From positions 620,001 to 684,000 of the forward strand of contig DASRDB010000003.1 of NCBI GenBank assembly GCA_035652815.1: a stretch of DNA of 64,000 nucleotides, written 5' to 3'. Shown in pieces: positions 27,042 to 35,626 of the stretch. Position numbers and translations under genes: made by a program. A model generated the notes under the pieces. The model did not search any database. It was not told where the DNA came from and was given only the letters and a program-made list of their open reading frames with translations. How positions within the stretch are numbered: the stretch's first letter is position 1; the number at the start of each line of letters is the position of its first letter. The DNA is from DASRDB01 sp035652815 (GTDB lineage Bacteria; Chloroflexota; Ktedonobacteria; Ktedonobacterales; Ktedonobacteraceae).

Positions 27042-27401
27042 CTACCGTTTCAACACGTCAAGCAGAACAGCGGCGTTGGAGTGTTCGGCGTCGTGGGCCG
27101 AGAAAACGAGCGTGACGGGTTCGTGACGGGCCGTTTCTCGCAGTTGTTCCAGTGCATCTTGCTTGTTTGATAGTTCGGCTTCGTAGCGACGGCGAAATTC
27201 CTCGAATTTTTCAGGATCGTGACCATACCATTTGCGTAACTCGTTGCTGGGGGCGAGGTCTTTGAGCCAGAGGTCGATATGGGCGCGCTCTTTGGAAAGG
27301 CCGCGCGGCCAGAGGCGGTCTACCAGCACGCGCTTGCCATCTGCTGGCTCAGGCGGGTCATAGGCCCGTTTTATGGCTATATGCAGTGCCGATCTTGTCA
27401 T
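27042..27401 (-). CDS. DUF488 family protein (YeaO-like)
   Basis: A 119-residue protein with the complete DUF488 pattern: KRAYDPPEPADGKRVLVDRL, WPRGLSK, DLWLKDLAPSNELRKWYGHD and FRRRYEAEL. The family is widespread and its biochemical role is not settled. A GGAAGGA motif precedes the ATG. It is divergent from the small zinc-binding-like gene at 27530. Confidence 0.93.
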   Translation of the reverse strand: MTRSALHIAIKRAYDPPEPADGKRVLVDRLWPRGLSKERAHIDLWLKDLAPSNELRKWYGHDPEKFEEFRRRYEAELSNKQDALEQLRETARHEPVTLVFSAHDAEHSNAAVLLDVLKR

Positions 27402-27529
27402 GTGCTTTTCCTTCCGTGATGCTTTCGTGAGAATAATTCCGCAAAAGAGAGATTTCTGTGATATCTATACTATATCCTTTGGGCAGATGACAAACGGAAA
27501 GACGAACGTTACCTGCCAGGAGAACGATC

Positions 27530-27757
27530 ATGTTACATATGATTAACGAATTTCGCCAGCCAATTGCTCTTGATTTCGCGCCGGAAAAGAGTGTCTGCGA
27601 GTGGTGCGGCAAGCGCGCCATTCATGAAGTAACGGTTATTGGCGGGCCGCGCCACAACGATGGCGGCTACTTTTGCGAAGCATGCGCCGAGGAATATGTG
27701 CGCGCCGTTGCCAGTTCGATGACTACCTCTGAGATTGCGGAAGAGATAACGCAATAA
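27530..27757 (+). CDS. Small four-cysteine (zinc-binding-like) protein
   Basis: A 75-residue protein with two CxxC pairs (CEWC at about 25-28 and CEAC at about 55-58), spaced like a treble-clef or zinc-ribbon fold. An AGGAG is well placed before the ATG. No family is recognised. The stop codon is one base from the stop of the convergent GT9 gene. Confidence 0.65.
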   Translation: MLHMINEFRQPIALDFAPEKSVCEWCGKRAIHEVTVIGGPRHNDGGYFCEACAEEYVRAVASSMTTSEIAEEITQ

Positions 27758-27758
27758 A

Positions 27759-28838
27759 TCAGGTTTGTTCGCTCATTGTCAATAGCTCAAACACGGCATC
27801 GATGACCTTATGGGTGGGAATATTGGCGACAAACGAGGGACGATGCTCGCACGTTCCCTCGACTCTATCTGAGCCGCAGATGGGACATTGAACTTGCCAG
27901 GAGACAAACGGGCGATGGCGGCGGCGGGTTGGCAGACCGGCGGTATAGAGGTTGAAGCACCAGAAAATGCCGACAGTGGATGCGCCAACGGCAGCCGCAA
28001 GGTGCAGCGGCCCGGAATCGTTTGAAATCACGACACGGCAACGACTATATAGACCGGCCAGGCCTCCGAGCGAAAGTGCATTGCAGAGGTTCTGAGCCGG
28101 ATTTTTCATGGAACGAACAACTTGTTCTACTACCTGACGCTCGCTTTCGGTGCCAGTGACAACGATCTGCGCTCCTGCCCGGGCCAGGGCGTCTCCTACT
28201 GCCGCGAACTTTTCGGGCGGCCAGCGGCGCTGCACATCTCCTGAACCAGGGTGTAAGGCGACAAGCGGCCTTTGCTGTTGAGGAACAACGTGAGAAGCTT
28301 CTTCAAGGTCGGCTGCGGTGACAGCTACGCGGGGTTCCAATATGACAGGGGTGGCTCCAACCAGCGAAACAACTTCCAGGTAACGAAAAATCTCCGATTG
28401 AAAATAGACGTAGGGTATCCAGCGATCTAGTGGAACGGCATCGGGCGTTTTCAGGCCGACATTGAGACGCGCACCCAGTTGAAGCAAGAAAGGGTTGGAG
28501 TGAAGGCCGCCGCCGTGTAATTGCAAGGCAAGATCAAAGTGTTCTTCTTGCATGGCGGCGAAAAATCGTGCCAGTTCGTGCTGGTCTTCTTGCATGTCAG
28601 GTTCCTCGTTTACGCCAGTACTGAGAGGCACAGGTATAACGCGGTTCAAGGGGCCAGGACGGTTTTGTAGAAATGACTGATGCCATGCTTTGGCGAGCAG
28701 GACAATTTCCGCCTGGGGATAGGTTGCGCGCAGAGCTTCGAGCGCGGGCAGCACAAAGATGAAATCTCCTAAAGCGTTGGCGCGCAATACGGCAATCTTG
28801 CGAACATCGGGTATTCTTTCTCCCAGATATGCAAACAT
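27759..28838 (-). CDS. Glycosyltransferase family 9 (heptosyltransferase-like)
   Basis: A 359-residue GT-B fold enzyme. It opens IAVLRANALGDFIFVLPAL, the GT9 acceptor-side signature, and ends with the donor-binding SNDSGPLHLAAAVGASTVGIF. HPGSGDVQRRWPPEKFA lies between them. GT9 proteins add heptose or related sugars to surface glycans. In an organism without classic LPS the product is more likely a cell-wall or exopolysaccharide unit. It stands alone, with no sugar-nucleotide genes adjacent. Confidence 0.9.
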   Translation of the reverse strand: MFAYLGERIPDVRKIAVLRANALGDFIFVLPALEALRATYPQAEIVLLAKAWHQSFLQNRPGPLNRVIPVPLSTGVNEEPDMQEDQHELARFFAAMQEEHFDLALQLHGGGLHSNPFLLQLGARLNVGLKTPDAVPLDRWIPYVYFQSEIFRYLEVVSLVGATPVILEPRVAVTAADLEEASHVVPQQQRPLVALHPGSGDVQRRWPPEKFAAVGDALARAGAQIVVTGTESERQVVEQVVRSMKNPAQNLCNALSLGGLAGLYSRCRVVISNDSGPLHLAAAVGASTVGIFWCFNLYTAGLPTRRRHRPFVSWQVQCPICGSDRVEGTCEHRPSFVANIPTHKVIDAVFELLTMSEQT

Positions 28839-29018
28839 GGGTGTGCAGTTTTCCTTTTTTTAATGATGATATTGATTGAGAACGCCTCATGAGAGATGAA
28901 CTTTTACAAATAAGCGAGCATTCAGCCCGCATCCCAATATGTACACGTTCAAGGATTTCGTTGCGTAATCGATAGTGAAGAGGGAAAAATTATTAGAGAA
29001 AGAAAGAGGTAGAGATAG

Positions 29019-29498
29019 ATGGCAGATAACCAGCAAAAACAGCCTGATCCTAAGACGCTGGAAGCTGAGCGCTTCCAGGAGCATGAGGAGCAGGGCAAGT
29101 TGAATGCCCAGGAAGAGCATGATCCCATGTACGGCGGGAAAGGCGACGAAGGCCAGCATCCTGATGAACCGGTTGAACAGGACTATAGTTACCTCGGACC
29201 GCATGATGGAGCGCCGGTCAATGAGGTAAATACCGCTCCCGATGGCTACGGGCTGCAGGATCAGTTCGGGGACGTGGATGGGCAGGACCCGTTCACCAAC
29301 CTGGACGAAGCCGAGGAGAAGGGCGAGGAGGAGGAGCCGGACGAATCGGCGGGCGGTGATGGGACGTATGACCTGGATGATACGCTGTACGGGCTTGCGG
29401 AACCGCTTGCGAAGCCGGGCGATCTCAATCGCCGGGAAAGCGAGAGGGACCTGTTTGGTACGCGCAGAAGCCAGGATCAGGATGGCTATCAGCAGTAA
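29019..29498 (+). CDS. Acidic hypothetical protein
   Basis: A 159-residue, very acidic, low-complexity protein (Glu/Asp/Gln/Gly rich) without hydrophobic segments and probably disordered. No family is recognised. AGAGGT before the ATG and the regular amino-acid pattern favour a real gene. The pentapeptide-repeat gene follows after 20 bases with its own AGGAGG, so the two are likely cotranscribed. Confidence 0.6.
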   Translation: MADNQQKQPDPKTLEAERFQEHEEQGKLNAQEEHDPMYGGKGDEGQHPDEPVEQDYSYLGPHDGAPVNEVNTAPDGYGLQDQFGDVDGQDPFTNLDEAEEKGEEEEPDESAGGDGTYDLDDTLYGLAEPLAKPGDLNRRESERDLFGTRRSQDQDGYQQ

Positions 29499-29518
29499 TA
29501 GAGAGGAGGAATATGCTT

Positions 29519-30007
29519 ATGGTAGATGCAGAGCAGTTCAACCTTTTGAAACAGGGTGCGGATAGCTGGAATGCATGGCGGCAGTCTAATCCAACTGTAG
29601 AGCCGGACCTGAACGAATGCGAACTGAGCAATACAGATTTGAGCAATGCAAATCTAAGCCGGACGAACCTCAGTGGCTCAAATCTCAGCAGGGCTAACCT
29701 GCAAGGCGCGGATTTGAGCTGGTCGAGCCTCGTGGGAGCGAACTTGAATGGGACAAAGCTGGCCGGAGCTAACCTGCAAGGCGCGGATCTCAGCGGGGCT
29801 AATTTGATGGAGGCCGATCTGAGGGGAGCCGACTTGAGCCAGACTCATCTGCTGGATACTAGCTTTATCGGCGCGAATCTGTGCGATGCCAATTTGCGCG
29901 ACGCTGATACACATGGGACGTACTTTCGTGAGGCGAATCTGAACGGCGCATTGATCACCAACGAGCAGATCAACGCGGCGCGCTCGCCGGATGAGCTTCC
30001 ATCGTAA
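29519..30007 (+). CDS. Pentapeptide-repeat protein
   Basis: About 162 residues. From about residue 30 the chain is repeated A(N/D)LxX units (ANLSRTNLSGSNLSRANLQG, then ADLSGANLMEADLRGADLSQ). These fold as a right-handed quadrilateral beta-helix. Some family members mimic DNA and protect gyrase from quinolones, but most have no known role. I choose the second ATG (29519): AGGAGG lies 9 bases before it but only 3 before the first ATG. A hairpin with a T-tract follows. Confidence 0.9.
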   Translation: MVDAEQFNLLKQGADSWNAWRQSNPTVEPDLNECELSNTDLSNANLSRTNLSGSNLSRANLQGADLSWSSLVGANLNGTKLAGANLQGADLSGANLMEADLRGADLSQTHLLDTSFIGANLCDANLRDADTHGTYFREANLNGALITNEQINAARSPDELPS

Positions 30008-30017
30008 AAATCGAGCA

Positions 30018-30057
30018 TGCAAAAGGGCTGGATAGAAATATATCTGGCCTCTTTTTG
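30018..30057 (+). terminator. Rho-independent-like terminator after the pentapeptide gene
   Basis: AAAAGGGCTGGATA pairs imperfectly (with G-U pairs) with TATCTGGCCTCTTTT and runs into TTTTTG. It also lies before the end of the convergent gene at 30063. Confidence 0.55.
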
Positions 30058-30062
30058 TGTGG

Positions 30063-30458
30063 TCAAGGTTCCAGTTCGCCGCTACGAACGCGATTTATGA
30101 GGCGTGTCCAGACCTGGTATTCCTGTAGAGAGGCAGGCGGAGAAAAGGTATAGGGGCAGTCATGATCGCCAGCACCGCTCAGTTCTAGTTCAAGCCGGGC
30201 TAACTCGAGCGTACCTGGCTGTTTGCCTCTCAGGAACTCTTCAGCAGTAATGGAGCTAGACGGCAATCCTTGATTCTGGCGCGTCAGCATATCATCCATG
30301 AATTCTAAAGAAGTAGAGAAGAATATACGCACGTGGTGTTTTGGAATATCTTTATAGATTTTGAGTGTTTGTCGCAGCCCGTCGAGGGAAGATAATGGGG
30401 TAGAGCGCCATGTCCAGATGGGCGGCTGATGTGTCTGTAATGCAATACGGAAGTACAT
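30063..30458 (-). CDS. Hypothetical protein
   Basis: A 131-residue soluble protein opening MYFRIALQTHQPPIWTWRST. No domain is recognised. AAGGATGG sits 9 bases before the ATG. The composition is ordinary, and the N-terminal half has the look of a small alpha/beta domain. It is convergent with the pentapeptide gene and divergent from the sigma/CHAT cassette. Confidence 0.65.
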   Translation of the reverse strand: MYFRIALQTHQPPIWTWRSTPLSSLDGLRQTLKIYKDIPKHHVRIFFSTSLEFMDDMLTRQNQGLPSSSITAEEFLRGKQPGTLELARLELELSGAGDHDCPYTFSPPASLQEYQVWTRLINRVRSGELEP

Positions 30459-30994
30459 GTTTTTTTACCATCCTTTCTTCTTATTTTTTCTCATAGTTTT
30501 TGAGTGGAGCATTTTCACTCTGTAAACGCCCGGTCATTGCATTTTTGATCTATGAGTGACAGAGCTAACGGATTGGTACAGACCTTTTGTTGTGTGCGCG
30601 TCAGGTGTTTGTGCCGACATGGGGGACCGGAAGACAACCGCAAGGGGATATCTCTACACGCCAATGAAACTATAGAGACATCCCCTTGCAGGTGTCTTCC
30701 GGGAACTCTCCACGCAAAAATCTGGCCCGTACTTTTTGTTGAACTCTGCTTGACAAGTAAAGGGCGATGGCGTATGCTTTCAGAAACCCGGTTCTTGTAC
30801 TTTTCCTGTGGATATTCACCTCTTTTGCATTGGTAATCTCTCAATCGTTGTATCCCGGAGCGCGTAAAGTTCGGTGGCTTACAAAATAGCTGGCGGAAAA
30901 AGTGGGGAATGCGGCGTCTTCCTGTATATGCGGCACAACAAAAGGAAGAACGTGCAGGCCTACCGGTGTCGCGCTAAAGGGGAGCTGGCTTAGA
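30459..30994. other. Long intergenic region before the CHAT cassette
   Basis: 536 bases that hold the family C palindrome (30627-30702) and presumably the promoter of the sigma-like gene. Short open frames here (for example 30552-30836) run through the repeat, have no ribosome-binding site and are not called. Confidence 0.6.
30627..30702. repeat. Family C palindromic repeat
   Basis: CCGGAAGACAACCGCAAGGG on the left is mirrored by a right arm ending TGCAGGTGTCTTCCGG, around TCTCTACACG...TATAGAGA. It is related to the repeat at 11973-12043. Confidence 0.8.
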
Positions 30995-31693
30995 ATGACG
31001 AGTACGCGCATGGATGAAAAGCTGGATGAGATGAAGCTCTCTTTGCTGGAAGAGCGCTGCGGCCAGGAGCTAAAGCTGCACCGGCGCAGAGAGCAGGCGG
31101 ATGATCGCTTCTGCCTGGAAATTTTCCGGCGAGCGATTGTGGGACGGGAGGATGAGGCATGGATTGCGCTCCAGCAACGCTTCAGCGAGCTTGTGCGTAT
31201 CTGGTTGAGAAGCCACCCCAGTTGTGATATCGCTCTGCAACGCGATTCCGAGGAGAACTACGTCGCCTTGACCTTCTCGCGCTTCTGGTATGCGGTCCGA
31301 GAGCAGCAGCTTGAGTTCCAGACCCTGAACGCGGCATTGAGTTATTTACACGCCACACTGAACGGGGTTGTGATGGACATCCTGCGTTCACATCTGCGCT
31401 CGCGTACTATGCCGCTCTCCGACCCAGGTTTTCCCGATGAACCGGCGGTTGAGGAGCAATTTGGCGCTGAGGAAACCTGGCAGATTATTTTAAGCCTGCT
31501 GGTCGACGAACGAGAGAAAAGGGTGGCATACCTGCTGTACTATTGTGGCCTCAAGCCGCGTGAAATAGTCGCCCGTCGCCCGGAGGAATATCCCGATGTT
31601 AAGGAGGTCTATCGCCTGAACTGCAACATTGTCGAGCGGTTGCGCCGCAATCGCGATCGGCTGCGTTGGCTGCTCGGCGACGGGGAGGTATAA
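30995..31693 (+). CDS. Sigma-70-like factor of the CHAT cassette
   Basis: About 232 residues. The middle (about 45-135) resembles sigma region 2 (DEAWIALQQRFSELVRIWL, SRFWYAVREQQLEF). The C-terminal part (about 160-225) resembles region 4 with a helix-turn-helix (YLLYYCGLKPREIVARRPEE, then VKEVYRLNCNIVERLRRNRD). It is divergent, so DNA binding is inferred. I start at the ATG at 30995 after GGGGAG. The next gene, an HxxxCxxC zinc-finger protein, begins 4 bases after the stop, the usual sigma/anti-sigma arrangement. Confidence 0.7.
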   Translation: MTSTRMDEKLDEMKLSLLEERCGQELKLHRRREQADDRFCLEIFRRAIVGREDEAWIALQQRFSELVRIWLRSHPSCDIALQRDSEENYVALTFSRFWYAVREQQLEFQTLNAALSYLHATLNGVVMDILRSHLRSRTMPLSDPGFPDEPAVEEQFGAEETWQIILSLLVDEREKRVAYLLYYCGLKPREIVARRPEEYPDVKEVYRLNCNIVERLRRNRDRLRWLLGDGEV

Positions 31694-31697
31694 GAAC

Positions 31698-32459
31698 ATG
31701 ACGAACATTAACCATACAACAGCAATCAGCGACGAGGAACTGATGGGCCTCGCATATGATGACGATACACTTTCTGCAAGCCAGCACGAACACCTGAAGG
31801 AGTGCATGCAGTGCCAGCAGCGATTGGCGATGTACCGGCAGACGCTGGGGCTGCTACATGCCCGGCTCTATCGCAGCATCTGCCCGAGCGCGGTGCAACT
31901 GAATTACTATTGCCTGGGTGCGATGCCGGAACAGGAGCGCATACGTATTGCGTCTCATATTTTGGATTGTCCGGCCTGCGCAGATGAGGTTGCAGAAATC
32001 CGCCGCGCGCAGGCACAAGTCAACCTTTACCCCGAATTGCCAGCATCCCCCCTGAAGGCGATTCGTAGAATTTTTGCTGCCCTGGTTGTGCAGCAGGCAA
32101 AGCCTGTTACACGCGATATGACTCCCGGCACAGGCTGGCCGCGCCAGTATCGCGCCGAGACGATTGACCTCTCTTTACACCTCACACGCGCCCATAGTGG
32201 CGAAATGCTTTTGCTCGGTATCATCACCAGCACCAACCCTGACGAGCCTGTTGATGCCTTCGAGGGCGCACGAGTAGAACTCTACAATGCGCCGGGACCA
32301 TTAGCGGAGGACAACACAGACTCACCATTGCTGGCCTCAGAGGTAGACGACGTCGGCAATATCGTGCTGGAAGGTATCACGGCGGGTAAGTACGTATTGC
32401 TGCTTCACCTGCCAGAGCGAGAAATTCTCGTCGATGGACTGCGCATCGACCTGAAATGA
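31698..32459 (+). CDS. Zinc-finger anti-sigma-like protein with C-terminal beta domain
   Basis: A 253-residue protein with two anti-sigma-type HxxxCxxC motifs: HLKECMQC near residue 35 and HILDCPAC near residue 90. No membrane helix follows, so unlike classic anti-sigma factors it should be cytosolic. The last ~100 residues (MLLLGIITSTNPDEPVDAFE, then GNIVLEGITAGKYVLLLHLP) resemble a transthyretin-like or carboxypeptidase-regulatory beta sandwich. GGGGAGGT precedes the ATG. It likely holds the sigma-like factor inactive and couples it to the downstream proteases; that is inference. Confidence 0.7.
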   Translation: MTNINHTTAISDEELMGLAYDDDTLSASQHEHLKECMQCQQRLAMYRQTLGLLHARLYRSICPSAVQLNYYCLGAMPEQERIRIASHILDCPACADEVAEIRRAQAQVNLYPELPASPLKAIRRIFAALVVQQAKPVTRDMTPGTGWPRQYRAETIDLSLHLTRAHSGEMLLLGIITSTNPDEPVDAFEGARVELYNAPGPLAEDNTDSPLLASEVDDVGNIVLEGITAGKYVLLLHLPEREILVDGLRIDLK

Positions 32460-32537
32460 GAAGCTATTTATTGTAGGGTGGGTTCTTCAGTAAAGAACTT
32501 TCAGAGAGAACAACATACACCAGGAAGGCCATCCCGC

Positions 32538-35500
32538 ATGGATACCACCTTATTTCTACAACACCTGCGCGAAGCCAGCCTCGAAGAGGGCCGCGCTTAT
32601 TTAAACGCGCACCTCGCTGAGCTATCGGACGCTACCACCATCGGCGACCTGCTTGCCGACGAAGCCCTTAAGTACCTCTACAACCCCTTCCTCTCGCTCA
32701 AGCTGTCGGAACTGCTGATCTATTATGGGGAGATTACGGGGAGTGTGTATGCGCACGCGTTGGGGTTGAAGGCGAAGGGGGATGCGCTACTTCAAATTCG
32801 GCACCACGAAGCAGTCCTCGAGTGCTTGAATCTGGCTGGAGAAATGTTTTTATCACTCAATGACGAGAGAAACTGGGCGCGAAGTCGTATCAGTTGGATA
32901 GGTGCCGCTGCTTCACTTGGCAAGGTGGAAGCCGCATTAGAACACGCATCACAGGCACGTGAAATATTCTCCCGGCTTCAAGAACCTTATTGGGTTTGCG
33001 TCATCGATCATAATACTGCCTGGATCTACAAACAAATAGGACGTTATGCTGATGCTAATCAACTCTACGAGCGCATGCTCACCATCTATCCAACTCTCAC
33101 TGAACAAAGTGAAACATTTATTCTGCGAGCGATTGCTATGGCAAAGGTAAGTCAAGCTGTAGGGCTTTTCTGGATGGGTGAGTTTGAGCGTTCGTATCAG
33201 CTTGAATTAGAAGCACAAGAAATCTTCAAGACGCTTCATGAATTGGACATGGTTGTAAACTGTGAAATCAACCTCGCAGACCTCGATTATGCACAAGGAT
33301 ATTACGGCTCAGCATTACAACGTTACTACCAAGCCCAAGATTTGATAGCTCAATATTCACTTGATAACCCTAAGTTGGTAGCAGAAATAAAATATCAGAT
33401 AGCTAACGTACTCGTAAAATTAAACAGGGTACATGAAGCTTCCCAATTAGCTCATGAAGCGGTTGAAATGAGCAGAAATTTGGGTTCATCTTTGCATACT
33501 TCAAATATACTTCGTGAATATGGAACAATTCTTATTGCAGCAGGAAGATTGAAAGAAGCATTAACAGTTTTTGATGAGGCAAGAGACCTTTTTGACCGAG
33601 GTGGCTTGCAACACCATGCTGCCATTACACAATTGCAACGGGCCGAACTTCTGCTTGAGATGGGCGATCATGCCGCAGCCTATAATGAAGCTAGTAGCGT
33701 CAATCCCTACTTTGAGCAGCAAGGTCTTGTTGCTCGCTCGGTACGGGCAAATCTAGTTATGGCTGGTTCTCTGATTGAGCAATCACAAGATGCTAAGATG
33801 CATGGTGAACAAGGACAACAGCTTTTAGATGAAGCAATTTTGTTATGTAAGCAAGTAGCGTTACAGGCAAGGAAGTATCATTTACAAGAAGAAGTATATA
33901 AAAGTCAATCTCTCTTAGGAAAAAGCTACGCTCTGCAAAATAATCTTCAAAGAGCCACAAAACACTACGCAGGAGCTATCGCTCAAATCGAGCGCATCCT
34001 GGACAATCTGGTATTTGACCTTTCGCCTTCATTCCTGCATTCTGCCTGGCAGGTCTATGAGGATATGATTGCGCTTTGTCTTCAACAAAAGTTGGTTGAG
34101 CCTGCATTCTCTTATCTTGAGAGAGCAAGATCAATGGCGCTACGCCAAAATTTGCATACCTCGCGCAGGCTATTTGAGGGACAGGCTCCTGAGCAGGACG
34201 ATGCTTTAACATCATCCTTACTGGAAAATCGCACTACACTATTCAGGATACAAAGCGAACTAAAAACATATCAAGACCGCTATCGGAACTACAGTACTTT
34301 GCTCTCCCAACTTGATAGCTCTGTTTCCCCTGATGTTGAACGAGGCGTTATCGAGGCCGAACTACAACAGTGCGAGGCAAAACTGAGCGAACTGTTTGAG
34401 CGACTCTATCTTCAACAGGCAACGGCGGGACCTATGCCTGATACCAAACAGAGCAAGAAAAGCAAGGGAAACCCTATCGATGTATCCCAGTTACGCCAGA
34501 GACTTGTGGTCGATCAAATGCTGCTAGCCTATTTCCTCTATAAGGACGCGCTTATCTTCTTTGTTTTGAGGAAGGGACAACTGACTACACTTGAAATACC
34601 TGAAGGAGCAAAACAGCTCAAACGCCTTTTGCCACTGCTTCACGCGCATTTGCAGTCTGGGGGCTGGCCTGATTCGCGCCAACCGCCGCAGCAGGCAGTG
34701 CGCTCAATGCTGAACAAGCTCTATCGCCTGCTGATTGCTCCTGTACAGGCACAACTTCCAGCGACTGGAGGACAATTAACGATTGTGCCTTATGGGCCGC
34801 TGCATACAGTTCCCTTTCATGCGCTCTATGATGGTTCGCGCTACCTCATTGAAGATTTTCAGGTGGACTATTTACCTGCCAGCAGCATGCTGCTGGCTCA
34901 CGCTCGAGATATTACTCCGTCCCCCTCTAAGCCCCCGCTGATCTTTGGTTACTCCGATCATGGACACTTACAGAGGGCAATTGAAGAGGCCGGAACAGTG
35001 GCAGCAATGCTTACCGGACGTTGTTACCTCGATGAAGAGGCCTCTATTGCCCGGCTCATTGAGGAAGCGCCAGGAAGCCCCCTCATTCACCTTGCAACGC
35101 ATGGACATAGCCGCCTGGACGCGCCCAACTTCTCTTCTATTCTGCTGGCCGATGGTCGTTTCAATGCCATCGACGCCTTTAGTCTCGATCTCCAGGGCTG
35201 TGAACTTGTAACGCTAAGCGGCTGCGAAACCGGCTTAGCGTTGACAGGCGGTGGTGACGAGCAATTAGGGTTAGGGCGGGCCTTCCTGGCTGCTGGCGCT
35301 CAATCGTTGTTGATGAGCCTCTGGCCTGTCGAAGATCAGGCGACGAACGAGTTGATGCAATTGTTTTACCAACACCTTTTAGAGGGAAGGAACAAGGCCC
35401 AGGCACTGCAGGGGGCACAATGTAGCCTGCTTCACAAAGGCATGCACTATGTTCATCCTTACTACTGGGCCGCGTTCAGGCTTGTTGGGAACACCGGACC

Positions 35501-35564
35501 ATTACAGTTTCCAACGCGAAACAATCTTTCTTCCGAGCAGAAAATCCAATCCGCAAAAAATTGA
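32538..35564 (+). CDS. TPR-CHAT caspase-like protease
   Basis: A 1,008-residue protein. A helical N-terminal two-thirds with many TPR units (about 40-520, e.g. GDALLQIRHHEAVLECLNLA, ALQRYYQAQDLIAQYSLDNP) is followed by a coiled region. A C-terminal CHAT domain (about 680-990) holds the caspase-type dyad: His855 in LATHGH and Cys896 in LSGCETG, then LGRAFLAAGAQSLLMSLWPV. CHAT proteases (separase/caspase clan) cleave partner proteins once the repeats sense a trigger. I start at 32538 after AGGAAGG; an upstream GTG lacks one. The TPR half is visibly more AT-rich than the ends. Confidence 0.92.
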   Translation: MDTTLFLQHLREASLEEGRAYLNAHLAELSDATTIGDLLADEALKYLYNPFLSLKLSELLIYYGEITGSVYAHALGLKAKGDALLQIRHHEAVLECLNLAGEMFLSLNDERNWARSRISWIGAAASLGKVEAALEHASQAREIFSRLQEPYWVCVIDHNTAWIYKQIGRYADANQLYERMLTIYPTLTEQSETFILRAIAMAKVSQAVGLFWMGEFERSYQLELEAQEIFKTLHELDMVVNCEINLADLDYAQGYYGSALQRYYQAQDLIAQYSLDNPKLVAEIKYQIANVLVKLNRVHEASQLAHEAVEMSRNLGSSLHTSNILREYGTILIAAGRLKEALTVFDEARDLFDRGGLQHHAAITQLQRAELLLEMGDHAAAYNEASSVNPYFEQQGLVARSVRANLVMAGSLIEQSQDAKMHGEQGQQLLDEAILLCKQVALQARKYHLQEEVYKSQSLLGKSYALQNNLQRATKHYAGAIAQIERILDNLVFDLSPSFLHSAWQVYEDMIALCLQQKLVEPAFSYLERARSMALRQNLHTSRRLFEGQAPEQDDALTSSLLENRTTLFRIQSELKTYQDRYRNYSTLLSQLDSSVSPDVERGVIEAELQQCEAKLSELFERLYLQQATAGPMPDTKQSKKSKGNPIDVSQLRQRLVVDQMLLAYFLYKDALIFFVLRKGQLTTLEIPEGAKQLKRLLPLLHAHLQSGGWPDSRQPPQQAVRSMLNKLYRLLIAPVQAQLPATGGQLTIVPYGPLHTVPFHALYDGSRYLIEDFQVDYLPASSMLLAHARDITPSPSKPPLIFGYSDHGHLQRAIEEAGTVAAMLTGRCYLDEEASIARLIEEAPGSPLIHLATHGHSRLDAPNFSSILLADGRFNAIDAFSLDLQGCELVTLSGCETGLALTGGGDEQLGLGRAFLAAGAQSLLMSLWPVEDQATNELMQLFYQHLLEGRNKAQALQGAQCSLLHKGMHYVHPYYWAAFRLVGNTGPLQFPTRNNLSSEQKIQSAKN

Positions 35565-35626
35565 GGAACGAGCGTCACAAGTACAGAGGAAATTGAACAC
35601 CTTTATGTACAGGAGGACAGGAATCT

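Noticed and set aside
29519..30007. Quinolone-resistance (Qnr-like) gene
   Set aside because: Pentapeptide repeats are present, but it is shorter than Qnr proteins and lacks visible Qnr-type loops; only the general family call is supported.
30552..30836. Open frame of 94 codons upstream of the sigma-like gene
   Set aside because: It runs straight through a palindromic repeat, lacks a ribosome-binding site and has no protein-like pattern.
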